Assembly (NCBI GenBank): GCA_001632425.1
Contig: KV425552.1
Span: 767,339 to 823,073, forward strand
Reading direction: 5' to 3'
DNA from: Neolentinus lepideus HHB14362 ss-1
Taxonomy: Eukaryota > Basidiomycota > Agaricomycetes > Gloeophyllales > Gloeophyllaceae
DNA: 55,735 nt
The position numbers were made by a program, and so were the translations under genes. Below, piece after piece: positions 11,656 to 21,766 of the stretch. A model generated the notes under the pieces. That model was not told the DNA's origin and made no database searches. It saw only the letters and a program-made list of their open reading frames with translations. Numbering within the stretch: the first letter of the stretch is position 1; every line of letters begins with the position of its first letter.

Positions 11656-13378
11656 CTATGCTACACCCTCCTCAAGGCCAGGTCCCTGGCACCAGATGTT
11701 TCCGTACCGATCCTGACTATACCCAGCAAGGCCGTGTCCCTGTACGCCCGACTCGCCTTTATCAATAAACCCCACTCCATAAGAAACGTTCGCATTAAAC
11801 TGTGGGAGTGGGCACTTGAATCCGAGGAAGTATGGGCACGCGCGGTCGACGGCGGTACACGTCTCGAGGCACGGGAGGAGCATCGAGTAGTTCGACGTTA
11901 TATTGGGAAGGTTCAGGTTCCGCGGCACATTAGTGGGCGTCACTGGGACAAGGGCAGAAACCGGAACCTGCGCGCCGGTCTGCTGGGCTGCGATAGAGCT
12001 GGTGGTGGTCGAGGGGAGCCCTTCTTCCGAACAGCGCGGGAAGGAGATGGCGCAGAGCCAGTTGCGGTACTCGCGTTGGCAGTCCGCACACGTCTGCAGC
12101 GGCGAGTAGATGTCCCGCCCGCAGGCGAAGGTTGTGAGCATCGTGGTGAAGTTGGTCAGACCCGAGAGAAGAGGGTCGGTGAGCGATTCGGGGAGAGTGC
12201 GGGCGTCATGTGCGGCGAAATTGACGGGGGGGTGTGGGAGGGGCACAGCATACGATACGGCTGGGCAGTAGGGTACGGAGTGGACTAGGGGACAGGAGAA
12301 GAGGGCTGGGAGACATACAATTCAGTAAGTTTAGATGCTGGTGTCCGTATTGCTCACCTGATTTTGTCACGAAATATATTGGTCCGCTGACTTTAGTTCG
12401 ATTCTCGATAACGTATGCAGTGTAGTTCGTAAGCGGCGTGAGGCCACCCATGAGCCATTCCGATCGCCAGCCACTCGCATCTCGCAGCCATAGGCTCTGG
12501 AAGATTTGAGAGCCCACCGAAGTGGCGCTGCGTAATGCACATCCGGTCTGCGGCTCGGATATCAGAGAGGACGAGGAGGTCGGTGCGAGAACTAGAGTGA
12601 AATCTGGAGAGCCACCGGAGGAGGGTTGAGTGGCATACGAAAGATTGGCCGGCGGAAGGGTGTAGTTCGGATATGTAGGTAACACAACATTGGGAAGAGA
12701 AAAGGGGGAAGAGAAAATGAGAGCTTGGTTAGATGTTGTGTCTCCCAGCAGAGGTATGGTCGTCAGGACCTCATGCATAGGACCTGTAGGTGAACATTCA
12801 GCATTTCAAGTTGGATATGGGGACGCCGAGGTCGAAGAAATAATAGACCAGACCGGGTCAAATGAACGCATCATGTAGAGGTGGATGCAGGTCTATGCCC
12901 TACATTGATACGTACAACACTCCTCCTTGTGCCCTTACTCCGCCGTGCTTTGGACTGATCATGCAGCCATATGACGGCTTCTGTGCTCACCTGAGTCGCC
13001 CTCTGTGACCCCCACTTCAAAAGGCGTCCCCCCGACATTCGTTACAGCCAGAACGCCTCCTTCAGGTGTACTTCCCGTCCAGTTACCATAGCCGTCATTT
13101 AGTTGTATCTCGAAGACGTTGCTCCCTCCGCTTGGTCCTGGGAGACTTATTTCCGTGTTATTCGTCACAAAGAACCGAGGTAAAGACTGCGAGCTCAAGC
13201 ATATAGCAACGGATACGGAAAGGTTCGTAGACGGTGGTAGTCTCAAAGCAGGACTAGTGCTGCCGGAGAAGTTGGCAGAAGTATATGTATTCAAAGAACC
13301 TATAGAAAGCTGCTGAGTTGCCTGAGCATAAGTCAGAGAGACGTGCAACAGAAGTAGCAACGAATGAGGTAGTAGCAT
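11656..13378 (-). CDS. MID1: Mid1-type stretch-activated calcium channel component
   Basis: Regulatory subunit of the fungal plasma-membrane Cch1/Mid1 high-affinity Ca2+ influx system, needed for survival during mating, cell-wall and ER stress. The start at 13378 opens a signal peptide (MLLPHSLLLLLHVSLTYAQ). The extracellular part is rich in Ser, Thr and N-glycosylation sequons (NFS, NLS, NNT, NWT, NYT and others). The middle exon carries the family-like GPMHEVLTTIPLLGDTTSN. The C-terminal half has the characteristic Cys-rich region with CGRD, CADCQREYRNWLC, PRCSE, LPCLETC and CPYFLGFKCPLP. It ends in IWCQGPGLEEGVA before the stop at 11656-11658. At least two introns were seen (about 12985-12782 and about 12330). 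The exact joint between the first and second exons was not resolved; a small exon may lie inside the about 200-base gap. Confidence 0.87.
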
Positions 13379-14146
13379 TTAAGAGACAGAGACTATGAAG
13401 CCGCCACAAAACAGAAGCCCACTTTGGAGAGTCTGTTTAAAGTAACTTTTCGCACGAACTCAATTGTGAACTTGTCACCGTACTAATTCAGCTTACTTAA
13501 CTTGGACTTAACTTGGCTTGCACATTGACAAACTAACTTGACCTTGACTAACTTGAGCTCATATATGACACCGCACTGCTTGCCTCTGTCCTCCGATACC
13601 CTCGAACCCGCCACACCGATTGTCGTCACAACAGTCTCTTCGTAAGATACACAGCGCACTATAACACACTAACAGAATATACGCTACTGATGATTCTCTA
13701 CTGTGCAAATTCGCTACTGTCCGCATATGCACCCGACTCTGAGCAGCCCAGTCCGAAGCATCTCCAGGAATGAAGCCACCACCTGCTGCAAATTTCTCGC
13801 GAAGCAATTGCTTCTCTGAAAGGTTCCATTATCATGCATGACATTCTCCTCCTGTGTCATCTCTGCTTCGCCATTGCCTACTTCAAGTTTCCTTTCTGCA
13901 CACCCAATGCTATCCACATCTGCAGTGGAATGCCCTGCGAGTCTTTCGACGTGTTGCCTTGGGCCGATGCATGGCTGCTATGCTTGTATCAGCCTTCACC
14001 GTCGTCATCGTCGGTGTCCCAAAAGCAATATCAAAGCTGTGGGCCGTGGATGCAGAGAAAGCAGCTACTCACCAAGCACGCCAGGCATACCGCAACATCC
14101 ACCATGAACAAGGGTGCGGATGTTGTATGACGTGGCTGCGGTCTGT
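13379..14146. other. Mid1 upstream region; weak ORF only
   Basis: Contains the TAACTTG-rich repeat described separately (13417-13556) within the putative Mid1 promoter. An open frame at about 13854-14156 (+) gives a Cys/Ala-rich translation that runs into the gypsy LTR and has no recognised domain. No gene is called. Confidence 0.4.
13417..13556. repeat. Dispersed TAACTTG-motif repeat, copy 1
   Basis: Opens with GCCCACTTTGGA, then AAAGTAACTTTTCG, then six or so spaced copies of (T)AACTTG/GACTTAACTTGG. A related array with the same two end motifs, AAAGTAACTTTTCG reversed, lies at 32120-32320. It looks like the end region of a small inverted-repeat transposon (MITE-like) inserted upstream of Mid1. 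Its limits and target duplication could not be fixed. Confidence 0.45.
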
Positions 14147-14151
14147 TTGCC
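14147..14151. repeat. Target-site duplication (TTGCC), left
   Basis: TTGCC directly precedes the LTR that begins TGTAGAGAC. The same five bases follow the other LTR at 23639-23643. A 5-base duplication is the usual size for Ty3/gypsy integration. Confidence 0.93.
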
Positions 14152-14426
14152 TGTAGAGACTCAACTAAGATGACTTAGAAGATTCTCCACAAGAGTTGCT
14201 CGAGTATCGAAGCTAGAGTTCATGCGAAGATATCACCAGGTAATCTCTAGGATTCGCAAAGTACGAACAGCCAAGGTACATGATCGTTGAGACCAGCCTT
14301 ATATACTGTACTACTAATACAAGCAATCTGAAAGGGAAATGGAAACCATAATCAGGAGCCAATGACCATTTAAGTACATACACATGAAGATAAGAAATAG
14401 ACGGTTACACCGAGCAAGCTCCTACA
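14152..14426 (-). repeat. Gypsy 3' LTR (275 bases)
   Basis: Begins TGTAGAGAC and ends CTCCTACA on the plus strand. Identical to the LTR at 23364-23638 except at 14212, 14223, 14225, 14265, 14288, 14403 and 14416. Each difference is a transition that makes or breaks a CpG. Confidence 0.96.
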
Positions 14427-14464
14427 TTCGCCCTCCTAAGTATACGAGAGAATACTTACCAAAT

Positions 14465-15367
14465 CTAAGACCCACTATCAGCACGCTGCTTACCCTTCCC
14501 ATTAGCCTGCTGATCACCCGTACTACCGGCCTCCGAGACCTGTCTGGCAGCATCATCAGGCACTGTTTCCTCCACCCCACCCAACATCTCCACATCCTCG
14601 GTATTGATAGTGGAAAAGTCAGATCCTAGAGGAGCAATAGAGCCCGAGGCCCAGTCGGAAGTACCCGTCGCAGCAGCGTCGTCGGAATACACAACGCCCA
14701 TCTCATCTGCAAAGTAAGTGGGTGATCCAGCATACGAAAACTGATCGGGAGAGCCAAATGTCGGTGCATGCTGTGCTTCGGCAAACGACATTACCGGTGC
14801 AGCTGGAGCCGGAGTGGGACTAACAGTACCACCGTGAGGATGATACTGATAGGGATGAGACACTCCTTCGATGAGAGCACGTCTAGCATTAACAACAGAA
14901 GGGTCATCCGAGAGGTGATCAGATAACGTACTGACAAAACCGCGCCTGCGGCCCCGACCGTGTCGACGGTGCGGTGACTGCCTAATGTCGCACCTACTGT
15001 CGCGCTCACAGTGTGCGCGCAGCTCCTCCACGAATTCAGTTGCGACCAGGTTGGCAAAAGGATTCAGATGCTCCGACATGAAAGTCGATGTAGAGTGCGA
15101 ATCGGAGTTGGACGTGGATGTAGGTACTGTCGCAACCACGCGGCACTGAGCGAAAAACTCCAGGACCAAAAGGCGGAGGTCCTCCCCTACCACCGAAGCC
15201 CAACAGCCATCTCCTGTTTGCTGATGTTGGAAAGTCCGGTACCCTGGTGGAGGGGCAGGGACTGTGCCACCTTGCACGAGGTGGATAATGGCGAGGTTGA
15301 ACTCCTCGATGGCTGCGAGCAGCTCTGGGCTGTCTGGGAGGACGGCGACCCGCTCGGGAATTCGCAT
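14465..15367 (-). CDS. Extra 3' ORF of the gypsy element, function unknown
   Basis: A 300-codon frame between the pol stop and the 3' LTR, the place where env-like genes sit in errantiviruses. It starts MRIPERVAVLPDSPELLAAI and carries LVQGGTVPAPPPGYRTF and an Arg-rich patch (RRHGRGRRRGF). It ends in a Ser/Ala/Gly-rich tail with GKGKQRADSGS. I see no signal peptide, transmembrane segment or known domain, so it is not an obvious envelope. It is in the same frame as pol: the pol stop is TGA followed by C, and 11 sense codons without another stop lead to this ATG. It could therefore be a separate product or a readthrough extension of Pol. A nucleic-acid-binding role is conceivable from the Arg patch, but that is a guess. 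Confidence 0.6.
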   Translation of the reverse strand: MRIPERVAVLPDSPELLAAIEEFNLAIIHLVQGGTVPAPPPGYRTFQHQQTGDGCWASVVGEDLRLLVLEFFAQCRVVATVPTSTSNSDSHSTSTFMSEHLNPFANLVATEFVEELRAHCERDSRCDIRQSPHRRHGRGRRRGFVSTLSDHLSDDPSVVNARRALIEGVSHPYQYHPHGGTVSPTPAPAAPVMSFAEAQHAPTFGSPDQFSYAGSPTYFADEMGVVYSDDAAATGTSDWASGSIAPLGSDFSTINTEDVEMLGGVEETVPDDAARQVSEAGSTGDQQANGKGKQRADSGS

Positions 15368-15400
15368 GGTTTGCGTTACGAGGGTAGGGTGGTGGAGGGG

Positions 15401-18400
15401 TCAGCTGAGATGAAGTTGCTCGAGAGCCTCGAGGCATGATACCTCAGCCTCCAGCAGCTCCCTGTCCTTATATACATCTGCACAGGATATAATACCCAAA
15501 AAGATTTGGGGGTCATCGGTAGGAGGTTGACCAGAACCTACAGGTAAATTCCCGATTCTGGAAATACCCATAGCCTCCATATATGAAGTTAGTGCCTCCA
15601 AATGACGTATTGCAGAGAGGGGCTCCCAGGAAACATCCCCAGATTTCCACTGCACTTGAAACAAAGCAGACTGACCCTTGCCATGATGGCTCAAGATCCT
15701 GTCCACTGCCCACTCACGAGGCTCTTCACCCAGACCTGTAAGCTGAGAAAGTTGCCGCCCAGGAAAATGGTGGTCATCATTCGGAACGTGAAGTTTCAGC
15801 TTAGACGCATGGAAGGCATTGTTGATACCGCATCTCCTCAAATCGTCAGAAAGCTCCAAATGAAAAGTCGCACCAGGCTTGAGTACTTTTGAAATATGAA
15901 AAGGGCCAATGTATTTAGGTGCCAGTTTACGAGCCAGACCTTTCGGGAGACGCAGGTCCTTAGTTGACAGATAGACCCAGTTGCCCTCCGCAAATGGTGC
16001 AGGGCGACGATGCTTGTTTGCATCACGCATCTGCTTCACTCGCATACCAATTATGGCATCATGTGCTGCCAAAATTGCATCCTTCATTGTCTGCACGAAC
16101 TTACGCACCCCAGGATACTTCTCAGATTTTGCATCCCACAACATAGTTTTCAGCATAAATCCGTAGTTCAGGAAAAAAGGCGAAAATCCAGTTGTGCTAG
16201 ACCACGCAGAGTTAAGCGCAAACTCGATTGCCGGCAATTTCAAAGCCCAGTCCTTCTGATCAGAGTCAATACACTGTCTCAGACATTGTGTAATAGTCCG
16301 ATTGGCACATTCTGTCACCCCGTGAGTTTGCGGGTGATAGGACGAAGACATCCGAAGTTCAGAGCCAATAAGGGCATGCAACCGTTGCCAAAAGATACTA
16401 GTAAAGAGAGAGTCCCTGTCTGAGACAATAGTTTCAGGAAGACCATGATGTTTGTAGATGCTGTCGAAAACCATCTCAGCAACATCCTTCGCTTTGTAGG
16501 TCTGCCTGACTGGAATCAGGTGCACCATTGACATAAGTCGGTCTATTACAACACAGATCATGTCATAAACGCCAGTTCGAATACTAGATGCCGGCAAAGG
16601 ACCAACAAAGTCAAGTGCAATCGCCTGCCAAGGCCTGGAAGGGACTTCCAGAGGTCGAAGAAGACCCATCGGGACATCGTTCGATGCCTTACTCAGGGCG
16701 CAAGTGCAACAAGATGAACAAAACGCCTTAGTGTCACCGACAATTTCCTTCCACCAGACATTCTCACGTAGGTAGCGCAAAGTCTTCTGTCCACCCAAGT
16801 GAGCCAAAATTGAATGAGCATGGCTAATTAAAATCTCCCGCAAGTGCTTGCCTTTAACCATAATGTCAGGAATACAGAGTACCCGAGGATCATCTACCTG
16901 TCTCAGATAGATCAAATCGCTCTCAACCTCAAATAACTTAGAATGTGACACTGGGTCAGACAGAACATCTCGAAAGAAGGCATCTTCCCTGTAACGGCCC
17001 CGTAAGCAATCCAGCAAAGTGACACCAGGCTCGCCCTCCAAGACAACTCGTGTCAGCGTTGGCTGCAATACCAATTCTGAAGGGTCGGATGATGCAACAG
17101 GAACCAGAATGTCCATATTCAAATCATCCTCCAGCGGAATGGGTTCCGCTGAAGCTGTTTTTGCAGCATCAGAAGCTTCATCAGATTCCCGTCCAGTTAT
17201 CACAGCAGTTGGTTTGACAATGGGCTCCAGAGGAGGAATATCCTCCTCAATGTCCTCAGAAGTCCATCGCCGGAAAGCAGCCTTGACTGCATCACCGGTA
17301 AGTAAGGGCCGCGAGCTGGAGGTCCCAGCAGATGCAACTGCAAGTCGTACACGATTTACATTCTCCTCTTCAATACTGTCAGGTGACAAGTATTCTGAAA
17401 GTGCCCGTTGAGAATCAGGGCCATCATTGCTGTAAATTTGTGATAAAGCGTCTGCAAATATATTTGTATTGCCCTTGATATAAGTAATCTTGAAATCAAA
17501 CTCATTCAAAACATCCAACCACTGCAGTTGACGTGGTGACAACTTCTTCTGGGTCATTACATATTCCAATGCCCGGTGATCAGTGAAAATCCGGAAAGAA
17601 GTACCAGTTAAGTGTGACCGGAATCGCTTTAATGACTCGACAATTGCGAGTAATTCCTGTTTGTGAACAGGGTAATTCTGCTGTGCACTCGTGAATTTGC
17701 CAGACCAGAATGCAATTACTTTAGCTGTCGAGATCTCATTCCCTTGACTCACATAACCACTAGCCCTAGTCATTGAAGCATCACAGATGAGGTTGATTAG
17801 AGGTGCATCTGGGGAATAGTCTATAGCATGTCTTGTGCTATCCCGCCATTGCTGCACGATAGTCTTGACTTCATCAAAAGCCATCTGCTGAACAGAGCCC
17901 CATCGCCATAATTTATTCTTACTGGTAAGTGGAGAAAGGGCCCCCATTGGAATACGAACTCTGGGGCAGTCAGGAGCCAGGAAGTTCACTGCACCAAGAA
18001 AACCAGCCAGGAGTTCCTGAGTAGTTGACACCTTCCAGTTAGCGATCTTGTCGACTTTATCCAGGTCCATATAGAGACCTTTGTCAGTGATAACATGCCC
18101 AAGAGCATTGATGCTGTTGGCAAAGAAATTCATTTTTGAAGGTTCAAGATAGAGCTTCTCGTGCCTAAGAACATCGAAAATGCACCTTACATGTTTCAGG
18201 TGGTCTTCAATAGTATCAGAAAATATGAAAATGTCATCGAGATAAACATACATGAAGACCCCGATGTAGGCACGAAATATGTGGTTCATCAGTGTTTGAT
18301 AGGTCACTGTACCGTTACAATCCCCTATCTGAAGAACCAGCGACTCCATTGTACCATCTGGAGTAGAAAATAAGGAACGGTTAACATGTTCAGGAATAAT

Positions 18401-20812
18401 TCTGATTTGTTCATATGCATCCTGACCATCCATTGTAGAGTGATACCGATGTCGGAGAATCTCTGTTAGGATTGCTTCAATATCAGGCAGTGGTGATGAT
18501 AATTTCCGTGTGTTAGAATTATGGGCACGCAAGTCAATAGGTGTACGAATACAAGGTGTACCATCTGGGTTTGGACGGGGTTTTGCAATCACCAACATAG
18601 GACAAGCATTATTGCCCTGAGCCAACCGCCATACCCCATGCTCAAGATACTGCTGTTTCTTTCTCTGAAACATCTCCTTGTATTTTTCAGGACAGCGAGC
18701 AGGTTGCCACGGGTACACCGCACTCTTGTTGATTAGCGGTATTGTATGATTAACATCCCGTAATGGAGGTAAGCCAGTACTCGCTATGACTGTAAGGTCC
18801 TCTGCTTCAGAATGAAGCATCTGACGCAGCTTATCAAGTTCTGCTTCAACCAAGCTAGCAGCCATTGATGGGATATGCGAGATATTAGCTCCTACAATTG
18901 GAAGTGGCATAGGACTGCCAATCAGAACTGAAGGCGGGTTCAATCCCATGAGAACACGATGTTGAAACAGAAATGGAGTTCCCAGAATAATGTCATAATC
19001 ATCCACATTGATGATATCAAACCATTTCTCGCAGTCGATACCTTCGAATTGGAAGCAAGCAGCAGCACAATAGTTGATTTTAGAATGAGAACCCGTTACT
19101 GCAAGCTGAACGGGCAATGCCCATGCCAGAGGTGTCTTTGAAACATGAATGATGTCACCAAACATAGTGGACATGAAATCAGCCATAGAGCCTGAGTCCA
19201 GAAGGGTTCTAGCATCACACCCATTAATCTTAGTTAATGCCACAATGGGATCTGGAAAAATGCGCTCCAAATCACGAAGACGAGCCGCTGTTCGATCCAG
19301 TGTAGGCTGAGCATTCTCATCCAGCACCGTAGCCGCACGACGTGGTTTCCGATCCCGGAGCGCAGAACGTCTAAGATTGACTCCTGTATTCTGATCTATA
19401 ACAGTCAAAGCAGAGCATCCCCTACGAACGCGAGCAGACGCTAGTCGAACAGCATGCCACAGAATATCAAAGTCCCCGTTGCAATCAGGCACCTCTGAAG
19501 TTGAAATGGTTCCACCTGAAGGACCATCCATATAATCATCCCCATTGCTAGAGTCTGAGTCATCGCAGGAACGGAAATGCCAGAATGCACGTGTAGTCGA
19601 TGACCGCGAATCAGAAACAGACTCATCATCAGATACTGTATGAAGTGACGGCATCAAACTGTGCGTGGACTGAGAGCCAGCATCATTGCCTAGCTCAGCG
19701 TCGACCAGAACTGAAGCCTCAGAGTCGAGTTCAGTCTGGTGGGTATCAGTGTCATCACTACTGTACCCCCATAGATACTCCAAAGCAGAGACTGGCTCAT
19801 CCGAAGAAGGGGGATAGCACAGCTCTGAATGACAATGATCTACTGAGAACCAAGGAATATTCATAGTTTGTGAGACATTGTCTTCTGGAACTACAATCTC
19901 CTCATCTCCATGTATCCTGAGAATATGCTCTAGTTGCAGAGGCAGCGCACGGAACAAGGTTCTGAAATGACAGCTTTGGAAGCAGAGCAAAGGCAACGAG
20001 AACGAAGACCCACTTGCATAATCGAGAACGATGATTTCATCATCCACAAACTGGAGTAAGAATCCGTCGACCGCAAGCACATCGTCCTCTTCAATAATCA
20101 GCCCATCACCCGCCAGATTGTTGCCCTCCAGATCCAGATGAGTGTTGTTCCTGAATGCGTCGAAATGGCATGCAGAGCATTTCCCCACACTCCGCAACTC
20201 ATCCATCTCAGCTTGAGACAGTTTCCTGGAATTGGTTGTAGGACCAGCTGACTTAGAGTTCTGCCGGAAGGGTTGCTGTCCCCTAGATATGTTCGCAGAG
20301 CTGGAAGTGCCATGGCTTGAGACGGTGCCAACCCGTCCACCAGAAGCCACACCCTTACCTGGCGAGGTTTGCCCGCCAGTTGAAGATAGCTGCCACCTAG
20401 AGTTGTAGCTGTCGCCCCGAGCCTCAGCAGCAAGCTCAGCAGCTGTCTCAATATTCAAAGCGGCATCCTCAAGCTCAGTCAATGAGGCAGTCTCAGGATT
20501 GTACCCAAGACGTGCCCACTCAACGTGCAAGTCTCGTCGCGCGTTTTCCCACACTTTCAGTACCAGATGAGCATTCGAAATGTCAGGCAAATGTTTAGAA
20601 AGTTTCTGCAATTCCCGTAAAAATTCTCTGAATGACCGATTACCCTGATAACATTTGTTATACCTTTTCCGAAGCTCAGCCTTGAAATGAGCGGGAAAGC
20701 AATAGGAGAACAGTCCATGATAGACAGACTCCCGTGTAAACTTCTCTGGATTCTCTGCAATGGAATTCATGAAATAATCAGCTGCCTTTCCCCACAGCCA
20801 ACGCCCAATCAT
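15401..20812 (-). CDS. Gypsy Gag C-terminus plus Pol polyprotein (PR-RT-RH-IN-chromodomain)
   Basis: 1803 codons after the in-frame TGA at 20813-20815. Residues about 1-170 finish the Gag capsid (FCFP-type block, AELRKRYNKCYQG, REFLRELQKLSKHLPD). Near residue 211, KCSACHFDAF is only the front half of a CCHC zinc knuckle. A long acidic Ser-rich spacer follows. The protease has LLDSGSMADF (about 538). Reverse transcriptase has FMYVYLDDIFIFSD (about 857, the YxDD box). RNase H has LICDASMTRASGYV and the TDHRALEYV block. The integrase zinc finger has HAHSILAHLGG and FCSSCCTC. The integrase core shows D in IALDFVGPLP (about 1399), D in IVSDRDSLF (about 1464) and E in GVTECANRT, with exactly 35 residues between the last two. 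A chromodomain (EWAVDRILSHHGKGQ...VSWEPLSAI, about 1704-1740) places it among the chromoviruses, which target histone-marked chromatin. The Pol part is uninterrupted. Confidence 0.95.
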   Translation of the reverse strand: MIGRWLWGKAADYFMNSIAENPEKFTRESVYHGLFSYCFPAHFKAELRKRYNKCYQGNRSFREFLRELQKLSKHLPDISNAHLVLKVWENARRDLHVEWARLGYNPETASLTELEDAALNIETAAELAAEARGDSYNSRWQLSSTGGQTSPGKGVASGGRVGTVSSHGTSSSANISRGQQPFRQNSKSAGPTTNSRKLSQAEMDELRSVGKCSACHFDAFRNNTHLDLEGNNLAGDGLIIEEDDVLAVDGFLLQFVDDEIIVLDYASGSSFSLPLLCFQSCHFRTLFRALPLQLEHILRIHGDEEIVVPEDNVSQTMNIPWFSVDHCHSELCYPPSSDEPVSALEYLWGYSSDDTDTHQTELDSEASVLVDAELGNDAGSQSTHSLMPSLHTVSDDESVSDSRSSTTRAFWHFRSCDDSDSSNGDDYMDGPSGGTISTSEVPDCNGDFDILWHAVRLASARVRRGCSALTVIDQNTGVNLRRSALRDRKPRRAATVLDENAQPTLDRTAARLRDLERIFPDPIVALTKINGCDARTLLDSGSMADFMSTMFGDIIHVSKTPLAWALPVQLAVTGSHSKINYCAAACFQFEGIDCEKWFDIINVDDYDIILGTPFLFQHRVLMGLNPPSVLIGSPMPLPIVGANISHIPSMAASLVEAELDKLRQMLHSEAEDLTVIASTGLPPLRDVNHTIPLINKSAVYPWQPARCPEKYKEMFQRKKQQYLEHGVWRLAQGNNACPMLVIAKPRPNPDGTPCIRTPIDLRAHNSNTRKLSSPLPDIEAILTEILRHRYHSTMDGQDAYEQIRIIPEHVNRSLFSTPDGTMESLVLQIGDCNGTVTYQTLMNHIFRAYIGVFMYVYLDDIFIFSDTIEDHLKHVRCIFDVLRHEKLYLEPSKMNFFANSINALGHVITDKGLYMDLDKVDKIANWKVSTTQELLAGFLGAVNFLAPDCPRVRIPMGALSPLTSKNKLWRWGSVQQMAFDEVKTIVQQWRDSTRHAIDYSPDAPLINLICDASMTRASGYVSQGNEISTAKVIAFWSGKFTSAQQNYPVHKQELLAIVESLKRFRSHLTGTSFRIFTDHRALEYVMTQKKLSPRQLQWLDVLNEFDFKITYIKGNTNIFADALSQIYSNDGPDSQRALSEYLSPDSIEEENVNRVRLAVASAGTSSSRPLLTGDAVKAAFRRWTSEDIEEDIPPLEPIVKPTAVITGRESDEASDAAKTASAEPIPLEDDLNMDILVPVASSDPSELVLQPTLTRVVLEGEPGVTLLDCLRGRYREDAFFRDVLSDPVSHSKLFEVESDLIYLRQVDDPRVLCIPDIMVKGKHLREILISHAHSILAHLGGQKTLRYLRENVWWKEIVGDTKAFCSSCCTCALSKASNDVPMGLLRPLEVPSRPWQAIALDFVGPLPASSIRTGVYDMICVVIDRLMSMVHLIPVRQTYKAKDVAEMVFDSIYKHHGLPETIVSDRDSLFTSIFWQRLHALIGSELRMSSSYHPQTHGVTECANRTITQCLRQCIDSDQKDWALKLPAIEFALNSAWSSTTGFSPFFLNYGFMLKTMLWDAKSEKYPGVRKFVQTMKDAILAAHDAIIGMRVKQMRDANKHRRPAPFAEGNWVYLSTKDLRLPKGLARKLAPKYIGPFHISKVLKPGATFHLELSDDLRRCGINNAFHASKLKLHVPNDDHHFPGRQLSQLTGLGEEPREWAVDRILSHHGKGQSALFQVQWKSGDVSWEPLSAIRHLEALTSYMEAMGISRIGNLPVGSGQPPTDDPQIFLGIISCADVYKDRELLEAEVSCLEALEQLHLS

Positions 20813-21766
20813 TCAGACCTGAAGATGTTTTTGAATGCCTGTAGTATGGAAATAATTTTCAACATCATAAATCCAATGTTCAAAATGGTCATAGTTCGGA
20901 GATCCGTCCCACTTTGAAGGTTCTTCAATCCGCACACCTTTCGGTAGTCGATTTTTGTTATCAACCTTAGAACGCAAATGTTGTTGATACAATTTATGCT
21001 TCAACTTCTTGCGTTGGCGAGCATTGAATGAGGCCTTCGAGTCCGCACTCGAGGTGTCACTAACAGGGTCATTGCTCGAATCACCATCTGAATCACTCGA
21101 AGAATCCGATGGATCAGACCCGGGAGGACCACCTCCCAATATATTGTTCATAAATCCAACAGATGGAACCTGTGGACCAGATCGTCCGACTTTGGGCTCT
21201 GACTTGATAGCAACAGGAGCCGTAGCCTGATGAACAATCGCTGTAGGTTCTACCATAGAGTCATTAACATCGGTAGAGCGGCCCTTACCCTTGTCAGAGG
21301 GCCCCAGCTCCAATTCATATGGACATGCAATAGCGGTACCAACACGCTCAACTCGAATGTCTGGTGGCGCGACTGCTAGCAGAGCATCCTTTACAGTCTG
21401 TTCAGTCTTTAGTCCATCAGTATCAGTGTCAATATGAACACCAATGTCCGTCTCCTTCATGGACGGTGCCCACATTCGAGACTCCCTATTCTTGATTAGA
21501 TGATAATCCAACATTGCATATCTTTCATTCGGGTCATCAATACTATTGAGGATCTCGAATAACATGTTGGGGTGCAGGGCTACTCCCTGACACCAATCCG
21601 AAGGTATTCCCCCCCCAACAGTTCCATCGTTATCCTGATCCTCCGACCAATCCACTTGTCGAAGAGTGAATGGTGGGCTCGAGGAACGAGAGGATGGTGA
21701 TACGCACAGACACACGATGAAACCCGCGGAAATGAGACCTAAAGTGTAGACACAACCACAAAGCAA
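20813..21766 (-). pseudogene. Gypsy Gag N-terminal part, ended by in-frame TGA
   Basis: 317 codons in the same frame as the Pol frame that follows, ending ...GIQKHLQV then TGA (20813-20815) and at once ATG ATT. The capsid fold clearly runs across the stop: EPSKWDGSPNYDHFEHWIYD lies before it and IGRWLWGKAADYF after it. The TGA is therefore either a nonsense mutation or a recoded/readthrough stop. There is no ATG at the left end of this frame, and its first 30 or so codons are hydrophobic and unlike Gag. The true N-terminus is probably reached by splicing; the coding block proper seems to begin near VDWSEDQDND. A Ser/Asp-rich linker (DPSDSSSDSDGDSSND) and a Lys/Arg-rich stretch (RQRKKLKHKLYQQHLRSK) precede the capsid. 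Confidence 0.8.

Noticed and set aside
13854..14156. Cys/Ala-rich plus-strand frame ahead of the gypsy LTR
   Set aside because: No domain, several overlapping frames of equal length, and it would end a few codons into the pre-insertion sequence; not supported as a gene.
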